This document shows, piece by piece, positions 9,717 to 18,950 of a stretch of 64,000 nt of DNA. Position numbers and translations under genes: made by a program. The first letter of the stretch is position 1; every line of letters begins with the position of its first letter. The DNA comes from Bacteroidales bacterium (GTDB lineage: Bacteria > Bacteroidota > Bacteroidia > Bacteroidales > JAFGXI01): NCBI GenBank assembly GCA_016936665.1, contig JAFGXI010000008.1:109081-173080 (forward strand). The letters are read 5' to 3'. The notes under the pieces were generated by a model that searched no databases, was not told the origin of the DNA, and worked only from the letters and a program-made list of their open reading frames with translations.

Positions 9717-10922
9717 ATGAATATTGCTAAAGCCGGTAGTTTGGATACTAAAACAAGGTCCGATTGCGAGGTTCAAATTGAGTTAAAACAAAGTGGAGGC
9801 ATTAACATCGACTTAAAAAGCAAGGTCGATGTGATGTTCGGAAAAGCTAACCGTCAACTAATAAATGATGTGTTAAAACATTTCGAAATTGAAAATGCCA
9901 ATATTACGATTACAGATAAAGGGGCTCTTCCTTTTGTTATCGCGGCAAGAATAGAGGCTGCTATTGTACAGCTATTAAAAACTGAGAAATCGTATTTGCT
10001 AGATGTAATTGAACCTAACAAAACAATTACAAAAAAAGATCAATTTAGATTTTCGAGATTATATCTTCCCGGAAATTCGCCAAGCATGATGCTTAATGCT
10101 GGCGTTCACAATCCAAATGGAGTTATTTTGGATTTAGAAGATGCTGTAGCTCCCGATAAAAAACACGAGGCTCGCTATATTGTTCGCAATGCATTGCGGT
10201 CTGTAAACTTTTATGGTGCAGAGCGAATGGTTCGTATTAATCAAGGCGAAAAAGGCCTAGAAGATTTAGAATATATTGCGGCTCATAATGTCAATTTAAT
10301 TTTAATTCCTAAATGCGAAAGTGCAGAAGAAATTAGAAAAATTGATAAAAAGATTGATGAGCTTAGAAAAAAACACAATTTCGATTACCCCATCTGGTAT
10401 ATGCCAATTATTGAATCGGCAATGGGCGTGGAAAAAGCTTTCGAAATAGCCACAGCATCTAAAAATGTTAGTTCAATGGCTATTGGGTTAGAAGATTTTA
10501 CTGCCGATTTAGGTGTTCGTAGAACTAACGAAGCTACCGAATCGCTATATGCTCGTACCCGAATTGTAAATGCTTGTAAAGCAGCTCGCATTCAACCTAT
10601 CGATTCTGTTTTCTCTGATGTGTCGGATATGGAAGGTTTGGCTAAAAATGTGCAAACTTCAAAGTCGCTAGGTTTCGAGGGAATGGGATGTATTCATCCT
10701 CGTCAAATTCAGGTGATTATGGAGAATTTCGCTCCCGAAACGGTAGAAATTGAAAAAGCACAAAAAATTGTAAGAGCTTTTAACGAAGCCAAAGAAAAAG
10801 GCTTAGGCGTTGTATCGTTAGGCACAAAAATGATTGATGCACCAGTTGTAAAACGTGCAGAAACCACGATAAACCTTGCCATTAAATTGGGTTTACTTGA
10901 GGAGAATTGGATAAAAAACTAA
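9717..10922 (+). CDS. citE: Citrate lyase acyl-carrier/beta-subunit fusion (CitD-CitE)
   Basis: 401 residues from the ATG at 9717 (MNIAKAGSLDTKTRSD, which matches CitD starts better than an ATG 18 bases upstream). Residues 1-95 are CitD-like, the acyl carrier that holds the phosphoribosyl-dephospho-CoA group; Ser15 in the RSD motif is the candidate attachment residue. After a linker, residues about 110-400 are CitE-like (HpcH/HpaI aldolase fold): RFSRLYLPGNSPSMM, GVILDLEDAVAPDKK, MPIIESAMGVEKA, IGLEDFTADLGV and GFEGMGCIHPRQIQVI. The enzyme splits citrate to acetate and oxaloacetate in the cytoplasm. A -7-like TATCTTTG lies at 9683-9690. citF follows, separated by an inserted S23-type gene. 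No citC, citX or citG gene is present in the window. Confidence 0.88.
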   Translation: MNIAKAGSLDTKTRSDCEVQIELKQSGGINIDLKSKVDVMFGKANRQLINDVLKHFEIENANITITDKGALPFVIAARIEAAIVQLLKTEKSYLLDVIEPNKTITKKDQFRFSRLYLPGNSPSMMLNAGVHNPNGVILDLEDAVAPDKKHEARYIVRNALRSVNFYGAERMVRINQGEKGLEDLEYIAAHNVNLILIPKCESAEEIRKIDKKIDELRKKHNFDYPIWYMPIIESAMGVEKAFEIATASKNVSSMAIGLEDFTADLGVRRTNEATESLYARTRIVNACKAARIQPIDSVFSDVSDMEGLAKNVQTSKSLGFEGMGCIHPRQIQVIMENFAPETVEIEKAQKIVRAFNEAKEKGLGVVSLGTKMIDAPVVKRAETTINLAIKLGLLEENWIKN

Positions 10923-10934
10923 ATATTAACAAAC

Positions 10935-11355
10935 TTAATTAAAGATTAAAGATTAAAGATTAAAAAATCACATTGTGAAAAAAAATAATCTTATACAAGA
11001 AAAATCATTTCAATTTTCGCTGGATATAATAAAACTATATAAATATTTAAAGGAAGTTAAAGAATTTGATATCGCACGACAAGTTCTTCGTTCAGGAACA
11101 AGTATTGGAGCTAATATTGAAGAAGCTTTGGGAGCTCAATCGAAAAGAGATTTCCTTTCTAAAAAAAATATTTCACTAAAAGAAGCCAGAGAAACTTATT
11201 ACTGGTTAAGATTATTAAAGCAAAGTGATATGTTACCAAATCAATTTCATTATTTATTAGATGATAATTTTTCTATAATTAACATTTTATCTTCAATTGT
11301 TAAAACTATAAAAGAACAACTAAATCTTTAATTCTTAATCTTTAATATTTAATTA
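10935..11355. repeat. IVS-like element: S23 gene bounded by imperfect inverted repeats
   Basis: The left arm (about 10935-10969) is made of tandem ATTAAAG units; the right arm (about 11322-11355) is made of TCTTTAAT-type units and is its imperfect reverse complement over roughly 30 bases. The 18 innermost-aligned positions at the outer ends match with few differences. Between them lies only the four-helix-bundle gene. In RNA the arms could pair and put the gene in a large loop, the same plan as intervening sequences in 23S rRNA genes of other bacteria. Low complexity of the arms is a caveat. Confidence 0.5.
10975..11331 (+). CDS. Four-helix-bundle protein of the S23 / 23S rRNA intervening-sequence family
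   Basis: 118 residues, starting with GTG (no in-frame ATG is near). The family signature is clear: ARQVLRSGTSIGANIEEALGA, then KRDFLSKKNISLKEARETYYWLRLL, and a C-terminal helix ending in KTIKEQLNL. Members are small all-alpha proteins that form oligomers; they were first found within 23S rRNA intervening sequences and are also common as lone genes in Bacteroidota. Their function is unsettled, with nucleic-acid binding proposed. The gene interrupts the citE-citF pair and is flanked by inverted repeats, which suggests insertion as a unit rather than a part in citrate metabolism (inference). Confidence 0.88.
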   Translation: MKKNNLIQEKSFQFSLDIIKLYKYLKEVKEFDIARQVLRSGTSIGANIEEALGAQSKRDFLSKKNISLKEARETYYWLRLLKQSDMLPNQFHYLLDDNFSIINILSSIVKTIKEQLNL

Positions 11356-11364
11356 TTTAAAATC

Positions 11365-12915
11365 ATGAATTTAGAAAAAAATATACTCGGCCGCTTAGTG
11401 CCAACAGAAATAAACGGAGAAAAAGCCGTGCCTTTTCAGGGTGTAGGAAAATACAAACCCGAAGGAAGACGATATGCGCATAAAATAACATCGAACCGCG
11501 ATTATCCATCGGATGGAAATAAACAAGTCGCATCTTTAAAAGAAGCTTTAATTAAATCTGGGTTAAAAGATGGCATGACCATTTCGTCGCACCATCATTT
11601 TAGAAATGGAGATTTAATAATGAATCAGGTCTTCGATATAGCCAAAGAACTTGGCGTGAAAGGTTTGCGATGGTTTCCTTCGGCATCTTTCCCTTGCCAC
11701 GAACATTTGATTCAGTACTTAGAAGATGGCACTATTTCGCACATCGAGGGGTCAATGAACGGCGCTTTGGGGCGTTATACATCGGAAGGTAAAATGAGTA
11801 AAATGGCCGTTTTACGTTCTCATGGTGGTCGATACCAAGCCGTGCAAGATGGCGAGGTCGAAATTGATATTGCTATTATTGGAGCAGGAACTGCCGACCC
11901 ATTCGGAAATGCTAACGGATTGTACGGCGACAGTGCCAGTGGCTTATTGGGCTTTGCATTAGCCGATTCGGAATATGCCGACAAAGTAATTGTTGTAACC
12001 GACAATATGGTGCCTTTTCCTTGTGTCCCATGGCAAATTCAAGGAAACAATGTTGACTTTACCGTAAAAGTGGATAAAGTTGGTGAACCTGAAAAAATTG
12101 TTTCTGGAACAACTCAAATAACTAAAAGCCCCGATAGACTTCTGCTAGCCGAAATGACAGCAAAATTTTGCGATGTAACCGGCTTAATAAAAGAAGGTTT
12201 CTCTTTTCAAACCGGAGCTGGAGGAACATCGTTAGCTGTAAGCGATTATTTCTCTAAAATTATGAAAGAGAAAAATATTAAAGCTCGTTTTGCACGTGGA
12301 GGCTCAAATAAATATTTGGTTCGAATGTTAGAAGAAGGTCAAATCGACTATATTTTAGACGGACAAACTTTCGACTTAGATGGCGTACGCTCCATGGCCG
12401 AAAATCCTCGTCATACTTGGACCAGTCCTTTTACCAGCTATAATTACCATAGCAAAGGTAATTTTGCCGATTTAGTGGATATTGTAATTCTTGGTGCTAC
12501 TGAGGTCGATGTAAACTTTAATGCTAACGTGGTAACTCACTCCGATGGGTATTTGCTCCACGGTATTGGAGGCTGGCAAAACTGCTTATTTTCAAAAACA
12601 GTAATCCTACCCATTCCGTTGTTCAGAGACAGGATTCCTGTAATTATGGACGAAGTTACGACTATTTGCGGGCCCGGAGAACTTATAGACGTTATTGTAA
12701 CTGAAAGGGGTATTGCTATTAACCCGCTTCGTAAAGATTTGATTGAAGCCGTAAAAGGTTCAGGCTTACCAATTAAAACTATTCAAGAACTAAAAGATGA
12801 AGCCGAAGCCATTTGCGGTGTACCTGATAAACCTGTTTTAGGCGACAAAATTGTTGCTGCCATTAAATGGGTCGATGGAACTGTAATTGATTGTGTAAGA
12901 GAAGTTAAAAAATAA
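11365..12915 (+). CDS. citF: Citrate lyase alpha subunit (citrate CoA-transferase)
   Basis: 516 residues, the normal CitF length. CitF swaps the acetyl group on the acyl carrier for citrate; the citryl carrier is then cleaved by CitE. Recognisable segments are GRLVPTEINGEKAVPFQGVG, MTISSHHHFRNGDLIMNQV, LGRYTSEGKMSKMAVLRSHG, IGAGTADPFGNANGLYG, FQTGAGGTSLAVSDYF and RGGSNKYLVRMLEEGQIDYI. The C-terminal half holds the CoA-transferase acyl-binding region (VDVNFNANVVTHSDGYLLHG). It probably shares a transcript with the citD-citE fusion despite the intervening S23 gene. A terminator follows 19 bases after the stop. Confidence 0.95.
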   Translation: MNLEKNILGRLVPTEINGEKAVPFQGVGKYKPEGRRYAHKITSNRDYPSDGNKQVASLKEALIKSGLKDGMTISSHHHFRNGDLIMNQVFDIAKELGVKGLRWFPSASFPCHEHLIQYLEDGTISHIEGSMNGALGRYTSEGKMSKMAVLRSHGGRYQAVQDGEVEIDIAIIGAGTADPFGNANGLYGDSASGLLGFALADSEYADKVIVVTDNMVPFPCVPWQIQGNNVDFTVKVDKVGEPEKIVSGTTQITKSPDRLLLAEMTAKFCDVTGLIKEGFSFQTGAGGTSLAVSDYFSKIMKEKNIKARFARGGSNKYLVRMLEEGQIDYILDGQTFDLDGVRSMAENPRHTWTSPFTSYNYHSKGNFADLVDIVILGATEVDVNFNANVVTHSDGYLLHGIGGWQNCLFSKTVILPIPLFRDRIPVIMDEVTTICGPGELIDVIVTERGIAINPLRKDLIEAVKGSGLPIKTIQELKDEAEAICGVPDKPVLGDKIVAAIKWVDGTVIDCVREVKK

Positions 12916-12933
12916 AAAACACTTATAAAAAAC

Positions 12934-12965
12934 AAAGAGGGTGTCCCAAAAGGTCATCCTCTTTT
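12934..12965 (+). terminator. Terminator after citF
   Basis: AAAGAGGGTGTCC and GGTCATCCTCTTT form a 13-bp stem with two mismatches around CAAAA, followed by a short T tract. The converging minus-strand gene ends at 13059, so it may serve both sides. Confidence 0.7.
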
Positions 12966-13058
12966 CATTAAATAATGTATTCAGGAGTATGTAACCCAAA
13001 AATTATTCTGAAATATTTCCCAGACATTATATCTCAATGAAAGTTTAAAAAATTAGGT

Positions 13059-14354
13059 TTAATTATTTGTACCTATATCTAAAAGGGAATTTTTAGATAG
13101 TTTGCTTTCGATAAAACTATCGTACATCTTTAAAAAAGCGTTGAAAAACAAATCGCCTTTTAGTAAATAACCATCTTTTGTAAAATGAATTCTGTCGTAC
13201 TTCATCAAACCATAGTTATACCAGACTTGCGAGCTATTGAAGCCTCCCATAATTTTGTACAAATTCCAAACCCCTGCATGATATTTTTTTGCAAGCAAAT
13301 AGATTTCCTTTTCTTGTAATGCAGTATGCGGATTGGGTCGTCTTTTGTATAAATAATCGTCGTTAGGAACGGTAATCATTAGAGCAGTATTTGGAACTGC
13401 TTTTAAAATACGTTGTATTAAAGTATCGTAGTTATTAAAATAAACTTCAGGGTCGAAGGTTTTACCATAAGCATCGTTTGTCCCTATTGAAAGGATAACC
13501 AAATCGGGCGACAACACAGAAAGTTGTTGTTCGAACAACTGACATCTCAAAAACGACGGAATGGAGGCTCCATTAATACCTATGGAATGATAAACAACGC
13601 CTGGATCATTGGTTTGCAAGTCAGCACCATAAAACACAAACGGCCGTTGAAAGGTGTCAACTTTTTCCAGACTTAAAGCAAAGGTATCGATGTATTGCTT
13701 GTAATAAATGGTCTGAAATCCTCGAAGTGTATCAGAATAAATCGAATCTATTAATTCGGAATAAGCTAAAACAGGGCGATAAGAACTTGAATCGAGATTG
13801 TAAAATAAGGTAATGTGATTAAAATCGTAAGAATGATAACTTTCGTATGAATAGATTTTAAAAGAGGCTGACGAATCGCTAGTTGATACCGATATTCCTG
13901 CCAAACCTAGAAAGCATGTTTTATTTTTCTGAACATTTCGGCATCCATCCCACTGTCCGGTATATTCAACTTTTATATTAACAGGATTATTCGTTTTAGC
14001 TATGGCGTACGGAAATACAAATCCTCGGCCTGCATCCAGCCCCGGATAGAAGTGTTGCAAACGATACCTTGCCACATTAGAATAAATATCGGCTTGTATG
14101 TGAGAGCCACCTATTTGCAAAATGGTAAGTTTTCCTTCTCCTTCCAATATCATACGATTCAATTTTTGAGAAATTATATCGAACTGGTTGCTATCCGATG
14201 GAAAATCGATAACATTGTGTTGATAATCGATAAAAGGAAATTGTAAAATAGAATAAGGATAACTAATATCCTGTGCTTTAGCCTGATGTATAAAAATCAA
14301 ACCTAAAATTATTATCCAAGTGTTTATATTCTGAATGATCGTTGTTAACTTCAA
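13059..14354 (-). CDS. Exported SGNH-fold hydrolase-like protein (second of a pair)
   Basis: 431 residues with a signal peptide or N-terminal anchor (about 1-27, ending HQAKA). SGNH-type blocks are visible: LQIGGSHIQADIYSN (about residues 78-92; the usual catalytic Ser is in GSH), SIGTNDAYG (about 288-296, block III-like) and DRIHFTKDGYLL (about 385-396; Asp and His of block V). Members act on esters, often O-acetyl groups of wall or exopolysaccharide; here GDS is GSH, so activity is plausible but not certain. It is the last gene of the parA operon and starts 7 bases after the first SGNH gene. A role in peptidoglycan O-acetyl turnover with the upstream transglycosylase is inferred. Confidence 0.78.
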   Translation of the reverse strand: MKLTTIIQNINTWIIILGLIFIHQAKAQDISYPYSILQFPFIDYQHNVIDFPSDSNQFDIISQKLNRMILEGEGKLTILQIGGSHIQADIYSNVARYRLQHFYPGLDAGRGFVFPYAIAKTNNPVNIKVEYTGQWDGCRNVQKNKTCFLGLAGISVSTSDSSASFKIYSYESYHSYDFNHITLFYNLDSSSYRPVLAYSELIDSIYSDTLRGFQTIYYKQYIDTFALSLEKVDTFQRPFVFYGADLQTNDPGVVYHSIGINGASIPSFLRCQLFEQQLSVLSPDLVILSIGTNDAYGKTFDPEVYFNNYDTLIQRILKAVPNTALMITVPNDDYLYKRRPNPHTALQEKEIYLLAKKYHAGVWNLYKIMGGFNSSQVWYNYGLMKYDRIHFTKDGYLLKGDLFFNAFLKMYDSFIESKLSKNSLLDIGTNN

Positions 14355-14361
14355 GTTTTAA

Positions 14362-15855
14362 TTATTTTTCGGTGTATTTTTGATACTCATACATTAGCGC
14401 ATTATAAAACATATTTCCCATAATTTGAGCGCCTTTAGTTGTAAAATGAGTATAGTCGTCGGTTGCTAACTTAGGCTCAGCATCGACCCACTCGGGCATA
14501 GAATTTTCTCCGCCCATGGCTTCGTACATATCCCAATATGCAGCTCCACTATTTAAGGCGGCTCGCTTCATCGCATCTCGCAAAGGTTCTACATAAGGAT
14601 AAGTAATCATTTTATCTTTTTCTTTTTTAGACATATCGGCCACACCCATAACTATAATCGGAACATCGGGAACTATCTTTCTCAATGTTCTGATTTGACT
14701 TTCGAACCACCCTTCGTAATTAGTAATGCCTTGCTCTGTTTCGATAAAAGGAACAACATTTCCTCCGAACTCAAGTAAAATCATACCAATATCTAAACTA
14801 TGGTAAAATTGGCTCAACAAATTCACATCCATTTGATTAAAAAACGTACCGGAACTTCCTCGCATTGGAATATTATCGACCACCACTCCCCGATCTGCGT
14901 CGATGCTTATGGCATAAATATCAGGGCTGTCTTTTCCGGAAAATTTTATATCAATAGATTTTGGAAGAGCGTTAAAACGATATTTCAACTTTGAAAATTT
15001 GGTATTGGTTTGTAGGTACTTTGCAAATTGCATCTGGCCATCGGTGTAGATTTCGTTAAGCACGTGTTCGCTCCCATTGGCATAAAATATTGTTAAATTT
15101 CGCATCGGACGATCGGTTGCATACGCAATTTTCGATTCTGACAAATTCAAACTCCCAGAGTAAACAGAATCGGCATTGGTGGTTTGTGTGCTGTCTTTAA
15201 CAACAGGCAAATAACGGCAAAAAGCGCCCAAAATACCATATCGTTTGTGGTTAACTTCGCCATCTTTAGCACCAAAAATTGGGAAACGCATCCAATTTTC
15301 TGTGTATGTCTGGTCGATAGCAAAAGTGTTTACCAAAGGTTTAGGATTTATCAAACCCACGCCTGTTCCGCCAAATTTTTTCTGCAAGCGATTTCTGAGA
15401 AATGACGTGATTCGATCGCCTTCTATTTGCGAATCGCCATAATGTAAAATTCTAATTACCGATTTTGGATTCTGCAAACGATCGAACAATTGATGCAAGC
15501 GGCTTAAACTTGCTTTTGAGAAACTAATCTTCTCTACTTTTACTTTTAAAGTATCGATATGGATAATCTTTTGTTTTACAGGAATATCCAACAAACTTGC
15601 CAAGGTGTCGTTTCTCAAAACGGGTTCGAAACTTTGTTCATTTATGGTATCGGATAGCACTGCTAATTGTGCTTGTATTAAACTGTCTGTTTTTTTACTT
15701 CTAGGGTTATCTGAATTCAGAAGTTCTTCGACTGTTGGAAATTGGAAGGTAAAACCGTCGGCAATTCGTACACCATCTTGGGGGATAATAAAGGCGATGC
15801 CCAAAAGTGTTATCAGTATAAGAATATAAAATATTAGTATCTGAAATGGTTTCAC
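14362..15855 (-). CDS. Membrane-anchored SGNH-fold hydrolase-like protein (first of a pair)
   Basis: 497 residues. An N-terminal membrane segment (about 5-24) is followed by a Ser/Asp-rich spacer and then an SGNH domain: RILHYGDSQIEGDRITS (about 133-149; GDS nucleophile), LEFGGNVVPF (about 355-364) and DDYTHFTTKGAQIMG (about 469-483; Asp-x-x-His). The part between the blocks is long, about 200 residues, probably a beta-rich insertion. The gene lies 8 bases downstream of the LysM transglycosylase gene and 7 bases upstream of the second SGNH gene, so all are co-expressed. Deacetylation of muropeptides or wall glycans is the likeliest job (inference); a purely structural role cannot be excluded. 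Confidence 0.8.
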   Translation of the reverse strand: MKPFQILIFYILILITLLGIAFIIPQDGVRIADGFTFQFPTVEELLNSDNPRSKKTDSLIQAQLAVLSDTINEQSFEPVLRNDTLASLLDIPVKQKIIHIDTLKVKVEKISFSKASLSRLHQLFDRLQNPKSVIRILHYGDSQIEGDRITSFLRNRLQKKFGGTGVGLINPKPLVNTFAIDQTYTENWMRFPIFGAKDGEVNHKRYGILGAFCRYLPVVKDSTQTTNADSVYSGSLNLSESKIAYATDRPMRNLTIFYANGSEHVLNEIYTDGQMQFAKYLQTNTKFSKLKYRFNALPKSIDIKFSGKDSPDIYAISIDADRGVVVDNIPMRGSSGTFFNQMDVNLLSQFYHSLDIGMILLEFGGNVVPFIETEQGITNYEGWFESQIRTLRKIVPDVPIIVMGVADMSKKEKDKMITYPYVEPLRDAMKRAALNSGAAYWDMYEAMGGENSMPEWVDAEPKLATDDYTHFTTKGAQIMGNMFYNALMYEYQKYTEK

Positions 15856-15863
15856 AGCTTATT

Positions 15864-17456
15864 TTACGATTTCTTTTTAATCTTTAAAACCTGCCCAGGC
15901 TTCAAACTAGTAGGATTTGTAATGCCATTTAATTCCATAATATCGGTGTTCGAAACACCAGGGTATTTTTGCGCGATACTCCAAAAATTATCACCTTTCT
16001 TAACGGTATAGTACACGTATTTTGCATTTTTATCGAAAGTTGTTTTTGGTGCAGTATCTACACTTGAATTGTTACTTACACTGGCAGATTTTCCAACTCT
16101 GGCTTGCTTTTCTTCGAACGATAAATCGTTCACTTTTGCATAATACGATGCTTTCTCTTTAGGCACATAAATGGTAAGTGTTTTACCCGCTCTGATATTG
16201 TTTCGATTTATATTATTCCAGTACTTTAAATCGTTCACACTTACATTGTACCAAGATGAAATAAAGCCTAGATTGTCGCCAGACTGGATAGTATAAGTTA
16301 GGGGCGTCGTGTTTTTAGAAGAAGGAGGATTTACACCTGTAGGTTCATATTTTTGAGGGGCTATCACTTCTTTTTCGGCAAAGTAAATAGTGTCTTTGTG
16401 TCTATATAAAGTATCTTCGAGATCGACAAAATTCATAGCGAACTCTTGAGGTATGACTAAAGCATAAGTGTTGTTTTCGCGACCGGGCACGATGTCTTTT
16501 TTATACTGAGGATTCAATTCTCTAAGTTCTTCAACCGGTACGTTTAATAAATCGGAAACCTGACCAAAATGAAGATTTTGAGAGATTTGCATCGTATCTG
16601 TCATTATTGGCAATTCCATTGCTACCGGTTTAATATTATATTCTTTATGATAATGAAAGGCATAGGTGGCCGCAATAAATGCAGGAACATACCCTCTTGT
16701 TTCTCTGGGTAATCGATAGTATATTTCCCAATAATTTGTTTTTCCTCCCGAACGTCTAATGGCTTTATTTACATTGCCCGGACCGCAATTGTAGGCAGCG
16801 ATTACAAGAGTCCAGTCTTTATATATTTTGTATAGTTGACTCAAAAACTGGGCTGCGGCCTCAGTCGATTTAATCGGATCGCGTCGATCATCGACATATG
16901 AGTTTATTTCCAATTTATATATTTTTCCGGTCGAATACATAAATTGCCACAAACCGGTGGCACCGACTCTCGAAACTGCTCTCGGATTTAACGCCGATTC
17001 AATTATAGCTAAGTATTTCAATTCTAAAGGAATATCGTATTTGTCGAAAATTTCTTCAAATATTGGAAAGTAATATTCGCTTAAGCCGAGCATGTACGAT
17101 AATTGTTGCGTACGTTTGTTCAAATATAAATTAATGAAAGCTTTGACTTGTTCGTTATAATCTAACGAAAATGGAGATGCTATTTGCGATAATTGCCATT
17201 TAATGATTGAGTCGTTAAGTTCGACCGTTTGAAAGCCTTCGAGTGTAAAACTATCGATGGCATTCGACTCGTAATTCTGAATGTACCACGATTGTAATAA
17301 GCTATCGAGATCGTCGGTAAAATCGACTTGCTCTTCTTCTATTCCGAATCGATTCTCGGTGGTATCCGGCACAATAACCAGAGCTTTTGAATAGCCTGAA
17401 AAAAATAATAATACAACGATTAAAACCTGAATGTTTTTTTGAATCAATTGCTTCAT
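15864..17456 (-). CDS. mltD: MltD-like lytic transglycosylase with two LysM domains
   Basis: 530 residues with a signal peptide (about 1-25). The SLT goose-lysozyme-like domain covers about 120-260: IPLELKYLAIIESALNPRAV carries the catalytic Glu (IES), followed by SRVGATGLWQFM and LVIAAYNCGPGNVNKAIRR. Two LysM domains follow: YTIQSGDNLGFISSWYNVS (about 389-432) and YYTVKKGDNFWSIAQKYPG (about 481-527), which bind glycan chains. The enzyme cleaves MurNAc-GlcNAc bonds to form 1,6-anhydro ends in the periplasm. It is 22 bases downstream of the DUF5683 gene and heads a wall-acting trio with the two SGNH genes. The order parA-parB-DUF5683-MltD is one I recognise from Bacteroidota genomes. Confidence 0.9.
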   Translation of the reverse strand: MKQLIQKNIQVLIVVLLFFSGYSKALVIVPDTTENRFGIEEEQVDFTDDLDSLLQSWYIQNYESNAIDSFTLEGFQTVELNDSIIKWQLSQIASPFSLDYNEQVKAFINLYLNKRTQQLSYMLGLSEYYFPIFEEIFDKYDIPLELKYLAIIESALNPRAVSRVGATGLWQFMYSTGKIYKLEINSYVDDRRDPIKSTEAAAQFLSQLYKIYKDWTLVIAAYNCGPGNVNKAIRRSGGKTNYWEIYYRLPRETRGYVPAFIAATYAFHYHKEYNIKPVAMELPIMTDTMQISQNLHFGQVSDLLNVPVEELRELNPQYKKDIVPGRENNTYALVIPQEFAMNFVDLEDTLYRHKDTIYFAEKEVIAPQKYEPTGVNPPSSKNTTPLTYTIQSGDNLGFISSWYNVSVNDLKYWNNINRNNIRAGKTLTIYVPKEKASYYAKVNDLSFEEKQARVGKSASVSNNSSVDTAPKTTFDKNAKYVYYTVKKGDNFWSIAQKYPGVSNTDIMELNGITNPTSLKPGQVLKIKKKS

Positions 17457-17478
17457 ATCTAGGGTATATTTTTCGTAA

Positions 17479-18030
17479 TTAAAAATGAATCGTACACTTT
17501 AAACCAATTTGTTGATCTGCTCTATACTGGTTTTGTATAACGTTAGGCTCGATTCGTAAACTTAAGTCGTCGCTAATATCGTAATCGAACAAATAACCAT
17601 CGACAGCGGCATCGACAATATTGAGCACATAAAGTAAACCTAAACCAATAATGCTCATATCTCTATACCGTCGGTACTGATCTTTTATCGATTTAAGCTG
17701 ATCGCTGCTGTAGAGAGCAAAATCTCCAACGCCATATCCTCCTTCCGTACTGTTAAAAGCATCTCTAAACTCTATGTAATATTTAGTGTTGTATAAAGTT
17801 GAATAAACTAAAGCCCCCCCGCCAATATAAATGATGGGCACTTTCCAGTATTTTTTATTGTAAATCTGACCACTACCGGGCAAAACAGCAGACATAGCCA
17901 TTGCCAGCCTTGGCGAATATTTTGTAGGAACAACTGTTATGGTATCCGATTCGGTCAATTGGTCTTCGTTTTGCGAATACGAAGACCACGAAAAAAGTAA
18001 TAAGACTGATATCAAAAGTAATTGTCGCAT
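17479..18030 (-). CDS. DUF5683 family exported/membrane protein
   Basis: 183 residues with a signal peptide (about 1-19, ending SYSQ). The core has the DUF5683 pattern: SPRLAMAMSAVLPGSGQIYN (about 38-57), KKYWKVPIIYIGGGALVYS, and a second hydrophobic helix GLGLLYVLNIVDAAVDGYL (about 129-147). The LPGSGQIYN turn is like that of small hairpin membrane proteins. No biochemical role is known to me; its fixed place between parB and a transglycosylase suggests a link of chromosome segregation with envelope growth (inference). It lies 3 bases downstream of parB. Confidence 0.85.
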   Translation of the reverse strand: MRQLLLISVLLLFSWSSYSQNEDQLTESDTITVVPTKYSPRLAMAMSAVLPGSGQIYNKKYWKVPIIYIGGGALVYSTLYNTKYYIEFRDAFNSTEGGYGVGDFALYSSDQLKSIKDQYRRYRDMSIIGLGLLYVLNIVDAAVDGYLFDYDISDDLSLRIEPNVIQNQYRADQQIGLKCTIHF

Positions 18031-18033
18031 GAA

Positions 18034-18915
18034 TTACTTTTCGAGTTGATCAAAAATAGCAATTATTCTTTCTAAATCTTCGCTCGAAACAAAAGGAATA
18101 ACAATTTTACCCTGTCCTTCTTCTTGCACTTTAAGATCGACCTTAGCATTGAAAAATCGTCCTAAATGAGCTTTCAAGCTTTCGTATTCTACCGGTGTTT
18201 TTGCTTTTTTAGTAGCTACAGCAGGTTTTTCGATGTGACCTTCCTTAAGCTGTCTTACAATATCTTCAGTTTTACGAACCGAAAAATCGTACTTTAAAAC
18301 CTGCTCGAAAATCATTAGTTGCGTAGGCTCATCGTCGATACCCATAATAGCTTTGGCATGCCCCATTGAAAGCTTCTTTTCTCGTATGCCGATTTGAATT
18401 TCGGGTGGTAATTTTAGTAACCTCAGATAATTGGTAACTGTTGCTCGTTTTTTACCAACCCTTTCGCTCAGGCTTTCTTGTGTTAACTGGCATTCGTCTA
18501 ACAATTGCTGAAATGAAATTGCAACTTCCATCGGATCTAAATCTTCTCTTTGAATGTTTTCGATGATGGCCATTTCGAGCATACCTTGCGTATTGGCTTC
18601 TCTTACATATGCCGGAATAGTTTCTAAGCCTGCCATTTTTGAGGCTCTCCAGCGACGTTCTCCAGAAATAAGCTCATAGCCCGTTCCATCTTGCAATGCA
18701 CGAACTGTAATAGGCTGTATAACTCCAATTTGAGCTATAGAAGCTGCTAATTCTTCTAGTGCTTCTTGATTGAAAACCGTACGAGGTTGGTAAGGATTGG
18801 GTTTAATTGCACTTACAGCAATTTCGTCCACACCTTTTAATACTTCTTTGGTTGGTTTGGCATCTTCGATAAGTGCCCCTAATCCTCTTCCTAATCCAGA
18901 TTGTTTTTTTGCCAT
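18034..18915 (-). CDS. parB: Chromosome-partitioning protein ParB
   Basis: 293 residues. The protein binds parS sites, spreads as a CTP-dependent clamp and works with ParA to move the origin region. Visible parts: the N-terminal ParA-interacting stretch KKQSGLGRGLGALI, the box NPYQPR (about residues 40-45), the CTP-binding GERRWRA (about 85-91) and ENIQRED, then the helix-turn-helix LTQESLSERVGKKRATVTNY (about 145-164), and a C-terminal dimerisation region ending FDQLEK. It starts 35 bases after parA. I found no full parS site in the window. Confidence 0.96.
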   Translation of the reverse strand: MAKKQSGLGRGLGALIEDAKPTKEVLKGVDEIAVSAIKPNPYQPRTVFNQEALEELAASIAQIGVIQPITVRALQDGTGYELISGERRWRASKMAGLETIPAYVREANTQGMLEMAIIENIQREDLDPMEVAISFQQLLDECQLTQESLSERVGKKRATVTNYLRLLKLPPEIQIGIREKKLSMGHAKAIMGIDDEPTQLMIFEQVLKYDFSVRKTEDIVRQLKEGHIEKPAVATKKAKTPVEYESLKAHLGRFFNAKVDLKVQEEGQGKIVIPFVSSEDLERIIAIFDQLEK

Positions 18916-18950
18916 TAATCTATTTCAAATAAGAATGAATCTTAAAAATT

